A stretch of DNA of 59,960 nt, from the NCBI RefSeq assembly GCF_016125955.1, contig NZ_JADEVE010000127.1, positions 1-59,960 of the forward strand, given 5' to 3'. Under the pieces are notes generated by a model that worked only from the letters and a program-made list of their open reading frames with translations, was not told where the DNA came from and made no database searches. This document shows, one piece after another, positions 45,701 through 55,371 of the stretch (its first letter is position 1; each line of letters opens with the position of its first letter). Origin of the DNA: Acetomicrobium sp. S15 = DSM 107314. GTDB lineage: Bacteria; Synergistota; Synergistia; Synergistales; Thermosynergistaceae. Both the position numbers and the translations under genes were made by a program.

Positions 45701-46150
45701 AGAGAGCGCTACACCAAGAAGGGGGATCCGATGGGAATCTTAGAGATAGAGGATGGGGAGGTGAAGGCCGAGGTCGTATGCTTCCCTCGCTTGTGGCAAC
45801 AAATTAAGGAAATAGCTTCAGCCGGAAGGGTAGTGATAGCTGTTGGGAAGCCCAGAGAGCGATCAGAACTCTCTATGATAGCCGAGGACGTCCTCCCATT
45901 GGAAAGGGCCGAGAGAGAACTCACTCCGCTGGTGAAGTTGCGCGTAAACTTGGAACGGTGCCAGGAGCCGTTGGTCAGGGACTTATATCGCGAATTGAAG
46001 AGACACCCTGGCAAGGCGCCAGTATTATTGGAGTTGAGCAAAGAGTCGCTCAACGTCTTGATGCAGCTGAAGGAAATCCGCGTTGATCCAGCTCCTTCGC
46101 TCTTCGAAAAGCTAAATGGGTTCGCAAATGATGTCATAGAAGTAGTATGA
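42746..46150 (+). CDS. dnaE: DNA polymerase III subunit alpha
   Basis: 1134 residues, normal for DnaE-type replicative polymerase. The PHP domain opens [19 protein letters not shown]. The polymerase motifs [18 protein letters not shown] and [20 protein letters not shown] hold the catalytic aspartates. The helix-hairpin-helix and OB domains follow ([20 protein letters not shown]). No intein is seen. It starts at TTG 42746 with GGAAGGAGGAGAGG before it and overlaps dnaX. Confidence 0.96.
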   Translation: MNKPFVHLHVHSEYSLLDGAIRLDELARQVADWGSPAVAITDHGVLFGAVEFYEQCTALGLKPIIGCEVYVEPQGHTRREGKERNYHLLLLAENQEGYRNLVKLVSIANTDGFYYKPRIDYELLSRYAKGLIGSSACIAGEVPSLILEGKKKEATEKAALYNEILGKGNFFLEIMPNSLPEQAIANTALVEMSRSTGIPLIATNDAHYLRAEDADWHEVLLCVQTNSTVDDPNRYKFGCKDFYLRSPEEMWNLLGSEVPEALNNTLEVQERCHVAFEFGKYRLPKVNLPNGQTVEEALEIAARQGLTARFKGNPVPKHYVDRLEYELSVIKRMGFAGYFLIVAEFIGAAKERGIPVGPGRGSAAGSLVAYALRITELDPLRYNLLFERFLNPERVTLPDIDTDISDKRRDEVINYVVERYGRDRVAQIITFDRMKSRAAVRDVGRALNMSYGEVDRVAKLIPMHAHDIANAMELSADLKKLYEERPEVKRLLDIASHIEGLARHCSQHAAGVVISPEPLVEIVPIKRIGDNQLVTQFSMEPIERLGLVKMDFLGLRTLSMIEDTLANIAANGKEVPSLDDLPLDDAATYELLQEGDTMGVFQLESSGMVQLLKKLHPDCFEDLVAVLALYRPGPLGSGMVDQYVERKHGRTPVEYPLPELEEVLRETYGVILYQEQVMEIAARAAGFSLGEADILRRAMGKKKASEMEMQRERFVSGCVGRGIDRKKAEELFDIIEVFAGYGFNKSHSAAYALISYQTAYLKANYRAEFLAAFLSSHIGSRMDKLGRYVRDVRNAGVDVLPPDVNESGASFTVVGDVIRFGLNAVAKVGSSAVQAILRAREGKGTFTSLWDFMTKVDLRTVNRAVIENLIKAGAFDSLHGNRRAMLEALPGFLESASRRGLEGGQQSLLAFVEDVEEPKLPDVEDFGFYERLEFEKSALGLYISGHPFEGYESRVRPYITCNLADLPYWRSGEVMATVGGVIVGARERYTKKGDPMGILEIEDGEVKAEVVCFPRLWQQIKEIASAGRVVIAVGKPRERSELSMIAEDVLPLERAERELTPLVKLRVNLERCQEPLVRDLYRELKRHPGKAPVLLELSKESLNVLMQLKEIRVDPAPSLFEKLNGFANDVIEVV

Positions 46151-46175
46151 AGGAGCATATCTGGAGGGATGTACG

Positions 46176-46433
46176 ATGAAGGAGGAATTGGTCAATTATT
46201 CCGTTTTGAGCGATTATATCGTGATAAAAGCCTTAGAAAACGGAGTGACCGTGATAGGTCTTACACGGGGCGAAGAGACGCGATTTTCCCACACTGAGAA
46301 GCTCGATGCCGGAGAAGTCTGGATCTGTCAATTTACCGAGCATACATCAGCTATCAAGGTAAGAGGTAGCGCTGAGATACTAACGAAACACGGCAGGGTA
46401 GAGAGCGGAGGTAAGAGGCGTGAGGAAGGTTAA
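46176..46433 (+). CDS. mtrB: Tryptophan RNA-binding attenuation protein (TRAP)
   Basis: 85 residues, nearly the size of Bacillus [36 protein letters not shown] and [16 protein letters not shown] align across the whole fold. RNA-binding residues K37, K56 and R58 of B. subtilis correspond to K42, K61 and R63 here, and the tryptophan pocket segments TRG and HTS are kept. TRAP forms an 11-subunit ring that, when loaded with tryptophan, binds GAG/UAG repeats in trp leaders. No trp gene is in the window. The start follows GGAGGG; the last 14 nt overlap pyk. Confidence 0.9.
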   Translation: MKEELVNYSVLSDYIVIKALENGVTVIGLTRGEETRFSHTEKLDAGEVWICQFTEHTSAIKVRGSAEILTKHGRVESGGKRREEG

Positions 46434-48171
46434 AATCGTATGCACGATAGGGCCGGCCTCCTCGAAGTATAACGTGCTTCGCTCCTTGGCGGAATTCGGC
46501 ATGAGCGTGGCTCGCTTGAACTTCAGTCACGGAGACTATGAAAGCCACGGAGCGAACCTTGACCTTGTGAGGCTCGCAGAAGAGGAACTGGGGCGTCCCA
46601 TTGCCACAATGTTGGATACCAAGGGCCCCGAGATCAGGACCGGCAAACTCGAAGGCGGCGGGCCCGTGTTTCTGGAAGGCGGCCAAACGTTTGTCTTGAC
46701 CACAGATGAATGCTCAGGCAACGCCGAAAGGGTATCTATCAGCTACAAAGATCTTCCCAAGGAGGTTTCGCCTGGGCAAGAGATATTCATAGATGACGGC
46801 TCTATACATTTAAGAGTCGTAGAGATCAGCAAAAATGACGTAGTATGCACCGTCATCGTAGGTGGAGAATTGGGCGAGAAGAAAGGGGTTAACGTCCCTG
46901 GAGCTCACCTCTCAGTGCCGGCTCTGACCACTAAAGACAAGGAGGACATTCGCTGGGGGATTGAGCGAAATATGGACTATGTAGCAGTCTCCTTCGTGCG
47001 CACCCGTGACGACATCATGAACGTTAGGAAGACCATGGAGGAATTAGGCGGATCTATGAAGGTGGTCGCCAAGATTGAGACGAAGGAGTCTGTAAACAAT
47101 CTCGAAGAGATCGTCCAGGTCGTAGATGGGGTGATGGTTGCGCGTGGTGACTTGGGGGTCGAGATGCCCACGGAAGACGTGCCTATCGTTCAAAAGAGGA
47201 TCATCGATCTCTCTCGCGCCGAAGGCAAACCAGTGATAGTGGCGACGCAGATGCTCGATTCCATGATTCGCAACCCACGCCCCACGAGGGCTGAAGCCAG
47301 TGATGTTGCCAACGCCGTGCTCGACGGAGCCGATGCGGTGATGCTTTCTGGCGAGACGGCAAGCGGTAAATATCCAGCGGAAGCTGTAAAAACTATGAGC
47401 ACTATCGTACTTCGCGCCGAGCAGGAGATGCGCCTTTGGCAGCGTCCGGCAACCGTTCCCATAAGGACATCCACGGTGCCGGATGCGGTGTCGCACGCCT
47501 CTGTATCCATTGCTGAGGGGATGAAAGCGAAGGCCATTATATCTCTCACCAGCAGCGGTAGCACTGCCAGGATGGTCAGCAAGTACCGCCCGCTTTGCCC
47601 TGTAATTGGCATTACCCCATCAAGTCGCACGTGGCGCGAACTCAGCCTCGTATGGGGGGTTTATCCCATTTATAAAGAAGACAGCTCAAGCGTAGATGAG
47701 GCTGTCGAGTCCTCTTTTTCGGCAGCCCTCGACGAAGGTCTAATTGAAGAAGGAGACATGGTGGTTGTGACCGCGGGCGTACCGGTGGGCATCCCTGGGA
47801 CCACTAACATGGTCCAAGTGCATACCGTGGGTCGGATCCTCTTAAAGGGGATGAGCCTTATAAGGCGCAATGCTACTGGTCCGGTCCGCCTTGTGACTAC
47901 GGTCGAAGAGGCTAAAAAAAAGGTGTGCCCTGGCGACATCATAGTTGTCAAGGAAGGCGTTAAAAGTTATATGCCGGTTTTTAAAAAAGCCGCGGCGATA
48001 ATTGCCGAAGAGGGTGGCCTTGCCAGTTATGCTGCCATGGCGGCTTTGGAACTTGGCATTCCCTGTGTAGTGGGGGCTACAGGCGCTTCGAGTTTGCTGA
48101 AAGATGGCATGGTGGTCACTGTGGACGGTTACAGGGGCATCATCTATAAAGGCGAGGTGAAATTGCATTAA
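46420..48171 (+). CDS. pyk: Pyruvate kinase with C-terminal PEP-utiliser domain
   Basis: 583 residues. The kinase barrel has [11 protein letters not shown], the substrate Lys in [14 protein letters not shown], and [20 protein letters not shown]. After the allosteric domain (to about residue 475) an extra swivel domain of the PEP-utilising type is present ([40 protein letters not shown]), as in Bacillus and many anaerobes. It converts PEP and ADP to pyruvate and ATP. GTG 46420 lies inside the TRAP gene. Confidence 0.94.
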   Translation: MRKVKIVCTIGPASSKYNVLRSLAEFGMSVARLNFSHGDYESHGANLDLVRLAEEELGRPIATMLDTKGPEIRTGKLEGGGPVFLEGGQTFVLTTDECSGNAERVSISYKDLPKEVSPGQEIFIDDGSIHLRVVEISKNDVVCTVIVGGELGEKKGVNVPGAHLSVPALTTKDKEDIRWGIERNMDYVAVSFVRTRDDIMNVRKTMEELGGSMKVVAKIETKESVNNLEEIVQVVDGVMVARGDLGVEMPTEDVPIVQKRIIDLSRAEGKPVIVATQMLDSMIRNPRPTRAEASDVANAVLDGADAVMLSGETASGKYPAEAVKTMSTIVLRAEQEMRLWQRPATVPIRTSTVPDAVSHASVSIAEGMKAKAIISLTSSGSTARMVSKYRPLCPVIGITPSSRTWRELSLVWGVYPIYKEDSSSVDEAVESSFSAALDEGLIEEGDMVVVTAGVPVGIPGTTNMVQVHTVGRILLKGMSLIRRNATGPVRLVTTVEEAKKKVCPGDIIVVKEGVKSYMPVFKKAAAIIAEEGGLASYAAMAALELGIPCVVGATGASSLLKDGMVVTVDGYRGIIYKGEVKLH

Positions 48172-48236
48172 AAACGGCTTCGTGAAGGCGATCCAAATGA
48201 TATTCTTAATCGAAGGTTGACCAGAAAGGATAATGT

Positions 48237-48872
48237 ATGGGGATGACGCAAGAAGTCGATGGATTATGCCATCGAGATCAGTTGAGTATTGAAAAATTAC
48301 GCAGTGCTTTCCCACCGCTTGAACGTGTGCCGTCATGGGATGAATTCATCTTTGGCGGCGATAGCGGTTTTAAATGGAGCGCTGTCCTTGTCCCTTTTAT
48401 AAGCCACTCAGACGGTGCGCGGGTGATCTTGGTTAAGCGTCCAGACAACCTCAGAGTCCACGGTGGCGAGATTTCTTTCCCTGGTGGAGGAGTGGAGGAT
48501 GAAGACCTCTCTCCTGTTGACACGGCTCTTCGCGAAGCCGAAGAGGAGTTAGGGCTGCCCCGACATTGTGTCGTTCCTCTATCTCTTATGCCGGTAGAAC
48601 ACACCTATGCCAGTTCTTACGCAGTTTATCCTGTCTTGGGTTGGATAGAAGGCGTCAAGGAATTTCGCCCGAGTCCCGAAGAGGTGGTTGAGGTGATATT
48701 TTTGGATCTCGATCGCCTCGATATCGAACCAAAGATCGAGCGAGCCATCAGGAACGGTGTTGAGATATCTTATCCGGTTTATGACCTTCCTAAGGGGATG
48801 CGGATTTGGGGAGTTACGGCTCGCATATTATGGCGCATCACAAAACGCTTGCGCGAAGATGGATACAGGTAA
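48237..48872 (+). CDS. Nudix hydrolase (CoA pyrophosphatase type)
   Basis: 211 residues. The Nudix box GGGVEDEDLSPVDTALREAEEELGL fits G-x5-E-x7-REUxEExGU, shown here in two parts: GGGVEDEDLSP then VDTALREAEEELGL. The preceding LRVHGGEISFPGG is typical of the NudL/CoA pyrophosphatase group, which trims CoA to phosphopantetheine and adenosine diphosphate. The substrate remains an inference. It ends where nfo begins. Confidence 0.82.
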   Translation: MGMTQEVDGLCHRDQLSIEKLRSAFPPLERVPSWDEFIFGGDSGFKWSAVLVPFISHSDGARVILVKRPDNLRVHGGEISFPGGGVEDEDLSPVDTALREAEEELGLPRHCVVPLSLMPVEHTYASSYAVYPVLGWIEGVKEFRPSPEEVVEVIFLDLDRLDIEPKIERAIRNGVEISYPVYDLPKGMRIWGVTARILWRITKRLREDGYR

Positions 48873-49715
48873 ATGGCCCTTATAGGTGCGCATCTTTCCA
48901 TTGCCGGGGGATTGTGGAAGGCCATAGAGCGGGGAGAGGAATTGGGATGTGAGGCGGCCCAGATTTTTACGAAGAATCAGCTTCAATGGCGCACCTCTCC
49001 CCTTTCTATGAATCAATGTGAACAGTTTTATAGACGCTGGCGGCGGAGTTCTGTTAGGAAGATCGTGGCCCACGCTTCATATTTGATCAACCTCTCGACC
49101 GACGGAACCCTGTGGAAGAAGAGTGTCGACTCCCTGGCGGAAGAGGTGAAACGGTGCGACCTTCTGGGGATCGATGACCTCGTCCTCCACCCGGGTTCTC
49201 ACAAGGGAGACGGCATAGAAAAGGGCTTGCACAGGCTAAAAGATGGGCTTTCGCATGTCCTGGAGGAAAGCGACGATTTACGGGTTCGTATATTGCTGGA
49301 AACGATGTCAGGACAGGGAAATGCTGTCGGCAGCACGCTGGAAGAGTTGCATTGGGTTATGGTTTCCTTAGAGGACACGAAAAGGCTTGGCATCTGCTTG
49401 GATACGTGTCATCTTTTTTCTGCCGGATATGAGTTGAGGAGCCGAGAAGGGTATAATCGCCTCGTCGATAAGGTGGATCGCCTTTTTGGTATTCAGAGGG
49501 TAGGCTGTTGGCACCTGAATGACAGCTTCTTTGACAAGGGCAGCAAGAGAGATCGGCATGCCCACTTAGGAGAGGGAAAGCTCGGCATCAACGCCTTTTC
49601 GTTTATACTCAACGACAGGCGATGGAATGATACTCCTTGTCTTTTGGAAACTCCGAAGGATGGAATTGGGGACGAGGGCAACCTTGCCATCTTGCGCAAG
49701 CTGCGAGGGGAGTGA
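48873..49715 (+). CDS. nfo: Endonuclease IV
   Basis: 280 residues. GAHLSIAGGLWKAIERGEEL at the start and the metal-site motifs DLVLHPGSHKGDG, ILLETMSGQGN, LGICLDTCHLFSAGY and WHLNDSFFDKGSKRDRHAHL place it firmly in the Nfo family of tri-zinc AP endonucleases. It nicks DNA 5' to abasic sites in base excision repair. Its start directly follows the Nudix stop, and the racemase gene begins in the base after its own stop. Confidence 0.95.
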   Translation: MALIGAHLSIAGGLWKAIERGEELGCEAAQIFTKNQLQWRTSPLSMNQCEQFYRRWRRSSVRKIVAHASYLINLSTDGTLWKKSVDSLAEEVKRCDLLGIDDLVLHPGSHKGDGIEKGLHRLKDGLSHVLEESDDLRVRILLETMSGQGNAVGSTLEELHWVMVSLEDTKRLGICLDTCHLFSAGYELRSREGYNRLVDKVDRLFGIQRVGCWHLNDSFFDKGSKRDRHAHLGEGKLGINAFSFILNDRRWNDTPCLLETPKDGIGDEGNLAILRKLRGE

Positions 49716-50792
49716 GTGTGGGTCTTGTATCCCAAACTTTTGATTTATTTAGATAAGATAAGAAAAAACGCCAGTGCCGTGGTGTCACGATGCGAAGCCA
49801 GGGGAATAAGTGTGGCCGGCGTCACAAAAGGATTATGCGGTCATCCGAGCGTAGCGCAAGTTATGCTCGAAGCCGGTTGCAAGTGGGTTGCCGACAGCCG
49901 CCTAAAGAACATCCAGCTAATGAGAGAGGCCGGGGTGAAGGGGCCGTTTATGCTGCTTCGCATCCCTATGGCTTGTGAGATCGATTGCGCTGTCGATCTC
50001 GCCTCCGTGACGCTCGTTTCGACCGTGGAGGCAATAGAGCTGCTGGAGCGGTCATGTGCCGTGAAGAGGAAGAGCCACGGTGTGATCGTTATGGTCGATG
50101 TGGGGGATCTGAGAGAAGGGATTTTGCCCTGCGAAGTAGAAAGCGTAGGCAAAAGCTTAAAGAGGTGCCGGTGGGTCGCGCCTTTGGGCGTGGGGACGAA
50201 CGTAGGATGCTACGGCGGCGTCCTTCCGTCGCCTGATAACATTGGGGAATTGGTGCAGGTGGGGCATGATCTTGAGGGACTTTTGGGGTGTAAACTCGAG
50301 CTTTTCTCGGGCGGTTCTACTTCATCCCTCAAGCTCTTAGAGAAGGAAGAGCTGCCAGAAGAGGTGAATCAACTCAGGGTAGGCGAAGCTATTCTGCTTG
50401 GCAGAGACGTCACGCATGGTCAACTAATTCCCTATCTGTGCCAGGATACGATGCTCTTTGAGGCGCAGGTTATAGAGGTTCGCTCGAAACCCAGTGCTCC
50501 CAAGGGCGAACTTGGGGCCGATGCTTTTGGCAACGCTCCCAAGTGGGTCGATCGGGGAGTGAGGAGGAGGGCCATAATTGCTGCGGGGCGTCAGGATGTG
50601 CGCCCTGAGGGTCTCTTTCCCACCGAAAAGGGGATCTTCGTGATTGGTGCTTCCAGCGATCATCTCCTGCTCGACGTAGAGGAAGCGGCTGTTCCGGTGC
50701 GGTGGGGAGATATCCTCTCTTTTTATATGGACTATGGGTGCATGTTGGCAGCGGCCACATCTCAGTATGTGGAGAAAGTTATAGAGGAATAG
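49716..50792 (+). CDS. PLP-dependent amino acid racemase (ornithine/alanine racemase family)
   Basis: 358 residues, alanine-racemase-like barrel plus C-terminal domain. VAGVTKGLCGHPSVAQVMLE carries the PLP lysine (T-K) near residue 38, and MVDVGDLREGILP and LFSGGSTSSLKLL bind the phosphate and ring. This pattern is closer to clostridial ornithine racemase and YhfX-type proteins than to cell-wall alanine racemase. The substrate is therefore uncertain. It starts at GTG 49716 or TTG 49725, following GAGGGGAG. Confidence 0.8.
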   Translation: MWVLYPKLLIYLDKIRKNASAVVSRCEARGISVAGVTKGLCGHPSVAQVMLEAGCKWVADSRLKNIQLMREAGVKGPFMLLRIPMACEIDCAVDLASVTLVSTVEAIELLERSCAVKRKSHGVIVMVDVGDLREGILPCEVESVGKSLKRCRWVAPLGVGTNVGCYGGVLPSPDNIGELVQVGHDLEGLLGCKLELFSGGSTSSLKLLEKEELPEEVNQLRVGEAILLGRDVTHGQLIPYLCQDTMLFEAQVIEVRSKPSAPKGELGADAFGNAPKWVDRGVRRRAIIAAGRQDVRPEGLFPTEKGIFVIGASSDHLLLDVEEAAVPVRWGDILSFYMDYGCMLAAATSQYVEKVIEE

Positions 50793-50817
50793 TATATATC
50801 GAGGAGTTTTGAAGAGA

Positions 50818-51657
50818 ATGTTCGGTTTTCTGCGGTGGCAGGATTTTTTAGATATATTTATAATTTCTTTTATCATTTATAAATTGTTGCTTTTGCTCGT
50901 AGATACGCGGGCTATGCAGCTCGTGAAAGGGCTTTTTATATTGGGGCTACTCTCTGTGGGTGCGAGGACTTTGCAGCTGGAGGCCCTGTCATGGCTCTTG
51001 GGAAGACTCTTCAGCGTCATATTGATCGCTATCCCTATAGTCTTTCAGCCCGAGTTGCGCCGTATGCTGGCAGAGTTGGGACAGGGTAGGATATGGCGGA
51101 GCAGGCTTGCAAAAGAAAGAGCCAGCATTTTGGCAGATGAGGTGGTGCGCGCCCTTATCTTTCTCCAAGAGAAAAAAATCGGGGCCATTCTCGTGCTGCA
51201 GCGCAAGGTGGGCTTGCGCGATATTTGGCGCACCGCTGTCAGGCTTAATGCCGATATTTCCCAGGAGCTCATCGTCTCTATATTCTGGCCCAATAATCCG
51301 CTCCACGATGGCGCGACTATTATAGATAAAGAAAAGGTTTTAGCAGCAGCTTGTTATCTGCCGCTCACCGAACAGACGAACCTCTCAAGATGGTTTGGGA
51401 CAAGGCATCGTGCCGCCCTCGGCGTTACGGAGGTTTCCGATGCGGTATCTTTGGTCGTGTCAGAGGAGCGAGGGGAAATTGCGCTTGCCGTGCGAGGGCA
51501 TCTCTCAAGAGGCCTTAAGGAAAAGCAGCTCAGACAGTTATTGGTGCATTATTTTGGAGCGGAAGAACGTTCGGAAGGTTTCTGGGAACGACTGAAAGAG
51601 GAAATGGGCTCTCTTTGGCTCGGCAGCGAGGAGGATGGCGATGAAAAGGAGGATTGA
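50818..51657 (+). CDS. cdaA: Diadenylate cyclase (c-di-AMP synthase)
   Basis: 279 residues. Three N-terminal membrane helices precede the DAC domain. The active-site motifs are D164-G165-A166 (LHDGATII) and R196-H197-R198 (GTRHRAALGV). It makes cyclic di-AMP, which controls potassium transport and turgor. It overlaps the cdaR gene by 23 nt, and glmM comes next, the conserved cdaA-cdaR-glmM arrangement. ATG 50818 is 11 nt after GAGGAG; the in-frame TTG at 50809 is too close to it. Confidence 0.93.
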   Translation: MFGFLRWQDFLDIFIISFIIYKLLLLLVDTRAMQLVKGLFILGLLSVGARTLQLEALSWLLGRLFSVILIAIPIVFQPELRRMLAELGQGRIWRSRLAKERASILADEVVRALIFLQEKKIGAILVLQRKVGLRDIWRTAVRLNADISQELIVSIFWPNNPLHDGATIIDKEKVLAAACYLPLTEQTNLSRWFGTRHRAALGVTEVSDAVSLVVSEERGEIALAVRGHLSRGLKEKQLRQLLVHYFGAEERSEGFWERLKEEMGSLWLGSEEDGDEKED

Positions 51658-52843
51658 CGATCTCATGTCGTCGAGTTTGTTCCTCAAAATCGTATCCGTA
51701 GCCCTCGCTATATTTTTGTGGATGTACGCCTCCGGCGATCGCAACAAGGAGAAAACGTTTTTCGTGCCGGTGGAATACAGGAATGTGCCGGAAGGGATAG
51801 AGGTTACAGCTCAAACGGAAGAAGTAGAGGTTCAGGTCTCCGCGCCGCCTGCCCTCCTGAGTTCTCTTAATGCCAGGGACATCATATGCGAGGTTGATCT
51901 GAGAGGCTTGAAGAACCCCTCAAGACATCGATTGCCTATCAAAATTTCCCTTCCGCCTGGTTTTTCCGTCGTTTCAGTGAAGCCGTCTTATATCGAAGTC
52001 GAATTGCATAGAGTGGTTGAGCGCGTGATGTCGATAGAGGTAGAGATAGCGAATATACCGGAAGGGTATATCGTTCATTCAGTCAACGCGGTTCCAGACA
52101 AGGTCGTGGTCAAGGGCCGGGAGGAATTGATCACCAAGGTGACCGGCGCCGTCGTGCGCTTGCCATGGGAGAAGGTTTCATCTGGAGAGAGCGCGAGGGC
52201 CTCTGTAGAGCTCAAAGCGCAAGGCGAAATTCCTTCAGGTTTAAGCATAGATCCGTCATGGGTAAACATATCCGTGTCTGCGGAGAAGGGCTTCCCCAGA
52301 AAAGAGGTGCCTGTAGAGGTGCAACTGCGCGGAGCGCCTGATCCAGATTTCACCGTGGAATCTATTGTCGTAGTTCCGGGGAGGGTAACATTGGAGGGCC
52401 CTTCCAATGTGCTCAGTGGAATCACAAGCGTAAAAACTGCCCCCGTTTCCGTAGAAGGATTAAGCAAGTCCGAGGAGAGAACTGTAACGCTGGAGATTCC
52501 GAAGGGGGTGTCTCTACAGGGTGAAGGACGAGTGAAAGTGAAGATCGAGTTGCGAGAACGCACGGTCAGCCGAACCTTTTTCGATATACCTGTTAAAATA
52601 GCGGGCAAGGGGATATATTCAAAGTGGCGATTGGATCCCGATCGGGTAAATATTGTCCTGGAGGGTCCACCCTCTGTGATAGAGAAGCTAAATCCGAAAG
52701 AACTGCCGATCGAGGTCTATGTTGATACAAGCAATGTCGTCTCTAAGCAGATATCGACAGCTCCAAAAGTGCGTCTCCAGGGTGTAAACGTGCGAGTTCT
52801 AAAGATAGAACCGCCGCAAGTCATGCTTTATGCCGATGATTGA
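51635..52843 (+). CDS. cdaR: YbbR-domain protein, regulator of the diadenylate cyclase
   Basis: 402 residues. One N-terminal membrane anchor (LKIVSVALAIFLWMYASGDR) is followed by about four YbbR repeats of roughly 80 residues (VPVEYRNVPEGIEV..., IEVEIANIPEGYIV..., VPVEVQLRGAPDPD..., IPVKIAGKGIYSKW...). These lie outside the membrane and in Firmicutes modulate CdaA. Start ATG 51635 or 51641 within cdaA. It ends 19 nt before glmM. Confidence 0.9.
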   Translation: MAMKRRIDDLMSSSLFLKIVSVALAIFLWMYASGDRNKEKTFFVPVEYRNVPEGIEVTAQTEEVEVQVSAPPALLSSLNARDIICEVDLRGLKNPSRHRLPIKISLPPGFSVVSVKPSYIEVELHRVVERVMSIEVEIANIPEGYIVHSVNAVPDKVVVKGREELITKVTGAVVRLPWEKVSSGESARASVELKAQGEIPSGLSIDPSWVNISVSAEKGFPRKEVPVEVQLRGAPDPDFTVESIVVVPGRVTLEGPSNVLSGITSVKTAPVSVEGLSKSEERTVTLEIPKGVSLQGEGRVKVKIELRERTVSRTFFDIPVKIAGKGIYSKWRLDPDRVNIVLEGPPSVIEKLNPKELPIEVYVDTSNVVSKQISTAPKVRLQGVNVRVLKIEPPQVMLYADD

Positions 52844-52862
52844 GCGTTTAGTCTGACAGAAA

Positions 52863-54248
52863 GTGGGGATGAGGACATTGTCGAACAAGGTGCGTTGCCT
52901 CTTTGGGACGGATGGCGTTAGGGATGTAGCCAACAGAGGGGTCATGACGCCAGAGGTGGTCCTTCGCATAGCCAGAGCCCACGTGCTATTCCTTGCCGAG
53001 AGAGGGGCACCTCGCCCTAAGATTGTGGTAGGGCGCGATACGCGCCGTTCGAGCCCTATGCTCGAGGCAGCGCTATTTGCCGGCTTTACCTCGGCTGGAG
53101 CAGATGTTTATGCCCTTGGAGTTATTCCTACCCCTGGAGTGGGCTTTGCTGTTAGGGCAGTCGGCGCCAACGGGGGTGCTGTAGTGAGCGCGTCTCATAA
53201 TCCAGCCGAATACAACGGCGTTAAGCTTTTCGACAGCGGCGGCGTCAAATTGCGCGACGACGACGAGGCCGCTATCGAGGAGTATTTGAGTGACAATCTC
53301 CTCGATGAATGGCGACCCACTGGTGCTTCCATAGGTGTTGTCGATGAGAAATCTTCGTTCATCGAAAGTTATGTCCATTTCTTAAAAGGATTAATGGGTG
53401 AGCGGAAACCCAAGTTGCGCAAAGTAATCGTAGATTGCGCCCATGGTGCCACCACTGTTATAGCAAAAAATGTCTTGGATATATTGGGCGATGAAGTGTT
53501 TTTCGTAGGGACAGATCCTACCGGCGTGAACATCAATGAAGGTGTGGGCGTTATGCACATGGAACACCTGAAAGGATGGGTACAAAGAGAGGGCGCCGAC
53601 TTGGGGATCGCCTTTGACGGTGACGGTGACAGAGTACTCTTCGTCGATCGGAAGGGTCAAGTCTTAGACGGAGACATAGTATTATGGGTGCTTGCCCGAT
53701 GGCTAAAGAAGGAAGGACGTTTGGGTTCGGGCGTCGTAGCTACTGTTATGAGTAATATGGCTCTTGAAGAACTATTGGCCGAAGATGGCATTCCCTGTTT
53801 CCGCGCTCCCGTCGGAGATCGTTACGTATTCGAGGTCATGGAGTGCGAGAAAGCCCTTTTGGGCGGCGAGCAATCTGGCCACGTCATCGTGCGCAGCTAT
53901 GGAGCGATCGGCGATGGCATAGGCACGGCCTTGTTATTTTTAAGGGCGTGCGATTCGCTGGGCGAAGAAGTCGAGAGTTTGGCAGATCGCTTTCGTCGCT
54001 ACCCTCAACTCTTGAAGAACGTCCGCGTATGTGATAAGCACTTTATCCTATCGCAGGATGCCGTACGAGATAAGATAAAAGAGGCGGAATCATTACTCAA
54101 GGGCAAAGGGAGGATATTCGTTCGCCCCTCTGGAACGGAACCGATGGTGCGCATACTCTTGGAGGCGCGCGATCTGGATCTCGTGTCGTTGGCCGATGAA
54201 CTAGCTCGTTGTATCGAAGAAGTTGACGCTAAGTTGAACGCGAAGTAG
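52863..54248 (+). CDS. glmM: Phosphoglucosamine mutase
   Basis: 461 residues. LFGTDGVRDVAN at the start, catalytic S111 in SASHNPAEYNG, the metal loop DGDGDRVLFVD and the phosphate-binding RPSGTEPMVRI at the end. It converts glucosamine-6-phosphate to glucosamine-1-phosphate for UDP-GlcNAc. GlmM binds and restrains CdaA in Firmicutes, consistent with the neighbours. The start could be GTG 52863, ATG 52869 or TTG 52878; no ribosome binding site decides it. Confidence 0.93.
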   Translation: MGMRTLSNKVRCLFGTDGVRDVANRGVMTPEVVLRIARAHVLFLAERGAPRPKIVVGRDTRRSSPMLEAALFAGFTSAGADVYALGVIPTPGVGFAVRAVGANGGAVVSASHNPAEYNGVKLFDSGGVKLRDDDEAAIEEYLSDNLLDEWRPTGASIGVVDEKSSFIESYVHFLKGLMGERKPKLRKVIVDCAHGATTVIAKNVLDILGDEVFFVGTDPTGVNINEGVGVMHMEHLKGWVQREGADLGIAFDGDGDRVLFVDRKGQVLDGDIVLWVLARWLKKEGRLGSGVVATVMSNMALEELLAEDGIPCFRAPVGDRYVFEVMECEKALLGGEQSGHVIVRSYGAIGDGIGTALLFLRACDSLGEEVESLADRFRRYPQLLKNVRVCDKHFILSQDAVRDKIKEAESLLKGKGRIFVRPSGTEPMVRILLEARDLDLVSLADELARCIEEVDAKLNAK

Positions 54249-54274
54249 CACTTCTTACAGAAGGAGGAATTGAG

Positions 54275-55150
54275 ATGGGGTCCATTACGAAATGTTTATT
54301 TCCTGCCGCTGGCTTGGGGACGCGTTTCTTGCCGGCAACTAAGGAGATTCCGAAGGAGATGCTGCCTCTCATAGATCGCCCCATCATTCATTACGGCGTC
54401 GAGGAGGCTGTAAACTCTGGCTGTTCAGATGTTGTATTCGTGACCGGTCGCGGCAAACGAGCCATTGAAGATTACTTTGATAGATCAATAGAATTGGAAA
54501 ACATACTCTTAGAACGCGGTCAGAAGGAACTCTACGATATGGTTGTGGCTGTGAGCGAGATGGCGCGCTTCGCCTATGTTCGCCAGTCGGAACCTTTAGG
54601 TTTGGGACATGCGGTGCTCTGCGGTGAGCAATTTTGCGAGAGCGGGTTTTTTGGCGTCATCCTGCCCGATGACGTCATGATTGCGGATACGCCTGTGTTG
54701 CGTCAACTTGTAGAGCTTCACGAAAGGCTTGGTGGGTCGGTCGTCGCTTTGGAGGAAGTGTCGCCCGGAGAGGTATCTCGTTATGGCATAGCGAGAGTTG
54801 AACCTCAAGAAGACGGAGTCTATCGCATCCTCGATCTCATTGAGAAACCTTCTCTTAATGAGGCTCCAAGCCGTTTGGCAGTGGTAGGTCGTTACCTGCT
54901 ATCGCCCAGGATATTTCATCACCTACACAACCTTCGTCCGGGCTCCGGCGGTGAACTACAGCTTACAGATGCCATAAAGTCACTTCTCGGCGAGGAGGTA
55001 GTGTGGGGGCTGCGGTATAATGGATTGCGCCTCGATTGCGGCACAAAGGAGGGATGGTTTAAGGCCACAGTCACGATGGCGCTCGAGAACGGCACGCTTA
55101 GGGAGGCGTTGTTTTCTCTTTTGAGACAAAGGGGGTTGATGGACGTGTAG
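54275..55150 (+). CDS. galU: UTP-glucose-1-phosphate uridylyltransferase
   Basis: 291 residues. The nucleotide-binding start is LFPAAGLGTRFLPATKEIPK. ILPDDVMI and LQLTDAIKSLL follow, and DLIEKP is the sugar-binding stretch. It makes UDP-glucose for glycans. AGAAGGAGG lies 6 nt before the ATG. It sits between glmM and the glmS ribozyme, so it belongs to the same envelope-sugar block. Confidence 0.93.
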   Translation: MGSITKCLFPAAGLGTRFLPATKEIPKEMLPLIDRPIIHYGVEEAVNSGCSDVVFVTGRGKRAIEDYFDRSIELENILLERGQKELYDMVVAVSEMARFAYVRQSEPLGLGHAVLCGEQFCESGFFGVILPDDVMIADTPVLRQLVELHERLGGSVVALEEVSPGEVSRYGIARVEPQEDGVYRILDLIEKPSLNEAPSRLAVVGRYLLSPRIFHHLHNLRPGSGGELQLTDAIKSLLGEEVVWGLRYNGLRLDCGTKEGWFKATVTMALENGTLREALFSLLRQRGLMDV

Positions 55151-55187
55151 AAAAGAGATGGCGGAGGTTGTTTGTAGCGTTATGGTA

Positions 55188-55347
55188 AGCGCCTGGGCTG
55201 GCTCTTAACCAGCTGACGAGGTTGGGGGATAATCGAAATTGTCGGCGGGTGCCCCCATGGCCATGGAAGATAGGCCACTAAGCTGTCCTACAAAACCGCG
55301 GAGCGATCTGAGGGACAAAGGGGACGGCAATTCTTCCGTGTGGTAGG
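55188..55347 (+). ncRNA. glmS ribozyme (GlcN6P-responsive self-cleaving RNA)
   Basis: The leader of glmS matches the ribozyme core: cleavage site A|GCGCC at 55188/55189, TGACGAGG at 55214-55221, ATAATCGAA at 55228-55236, GTCGGCGGGTGCC at 55240-55252, and the closing helix CCTAC/GTAGG ending at 55347. Glucosamine-6-phosphate acts as the cofactor and the cut mRNA is degraded, so this gives feedback on glmS. It follows the galU stop by 37 nt and precedes the glmS ATG by 24 nt. Confidence 0.92.
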
Positions 55348-55371
55348 ATTTAGAAAGGATGAAAGATACTT

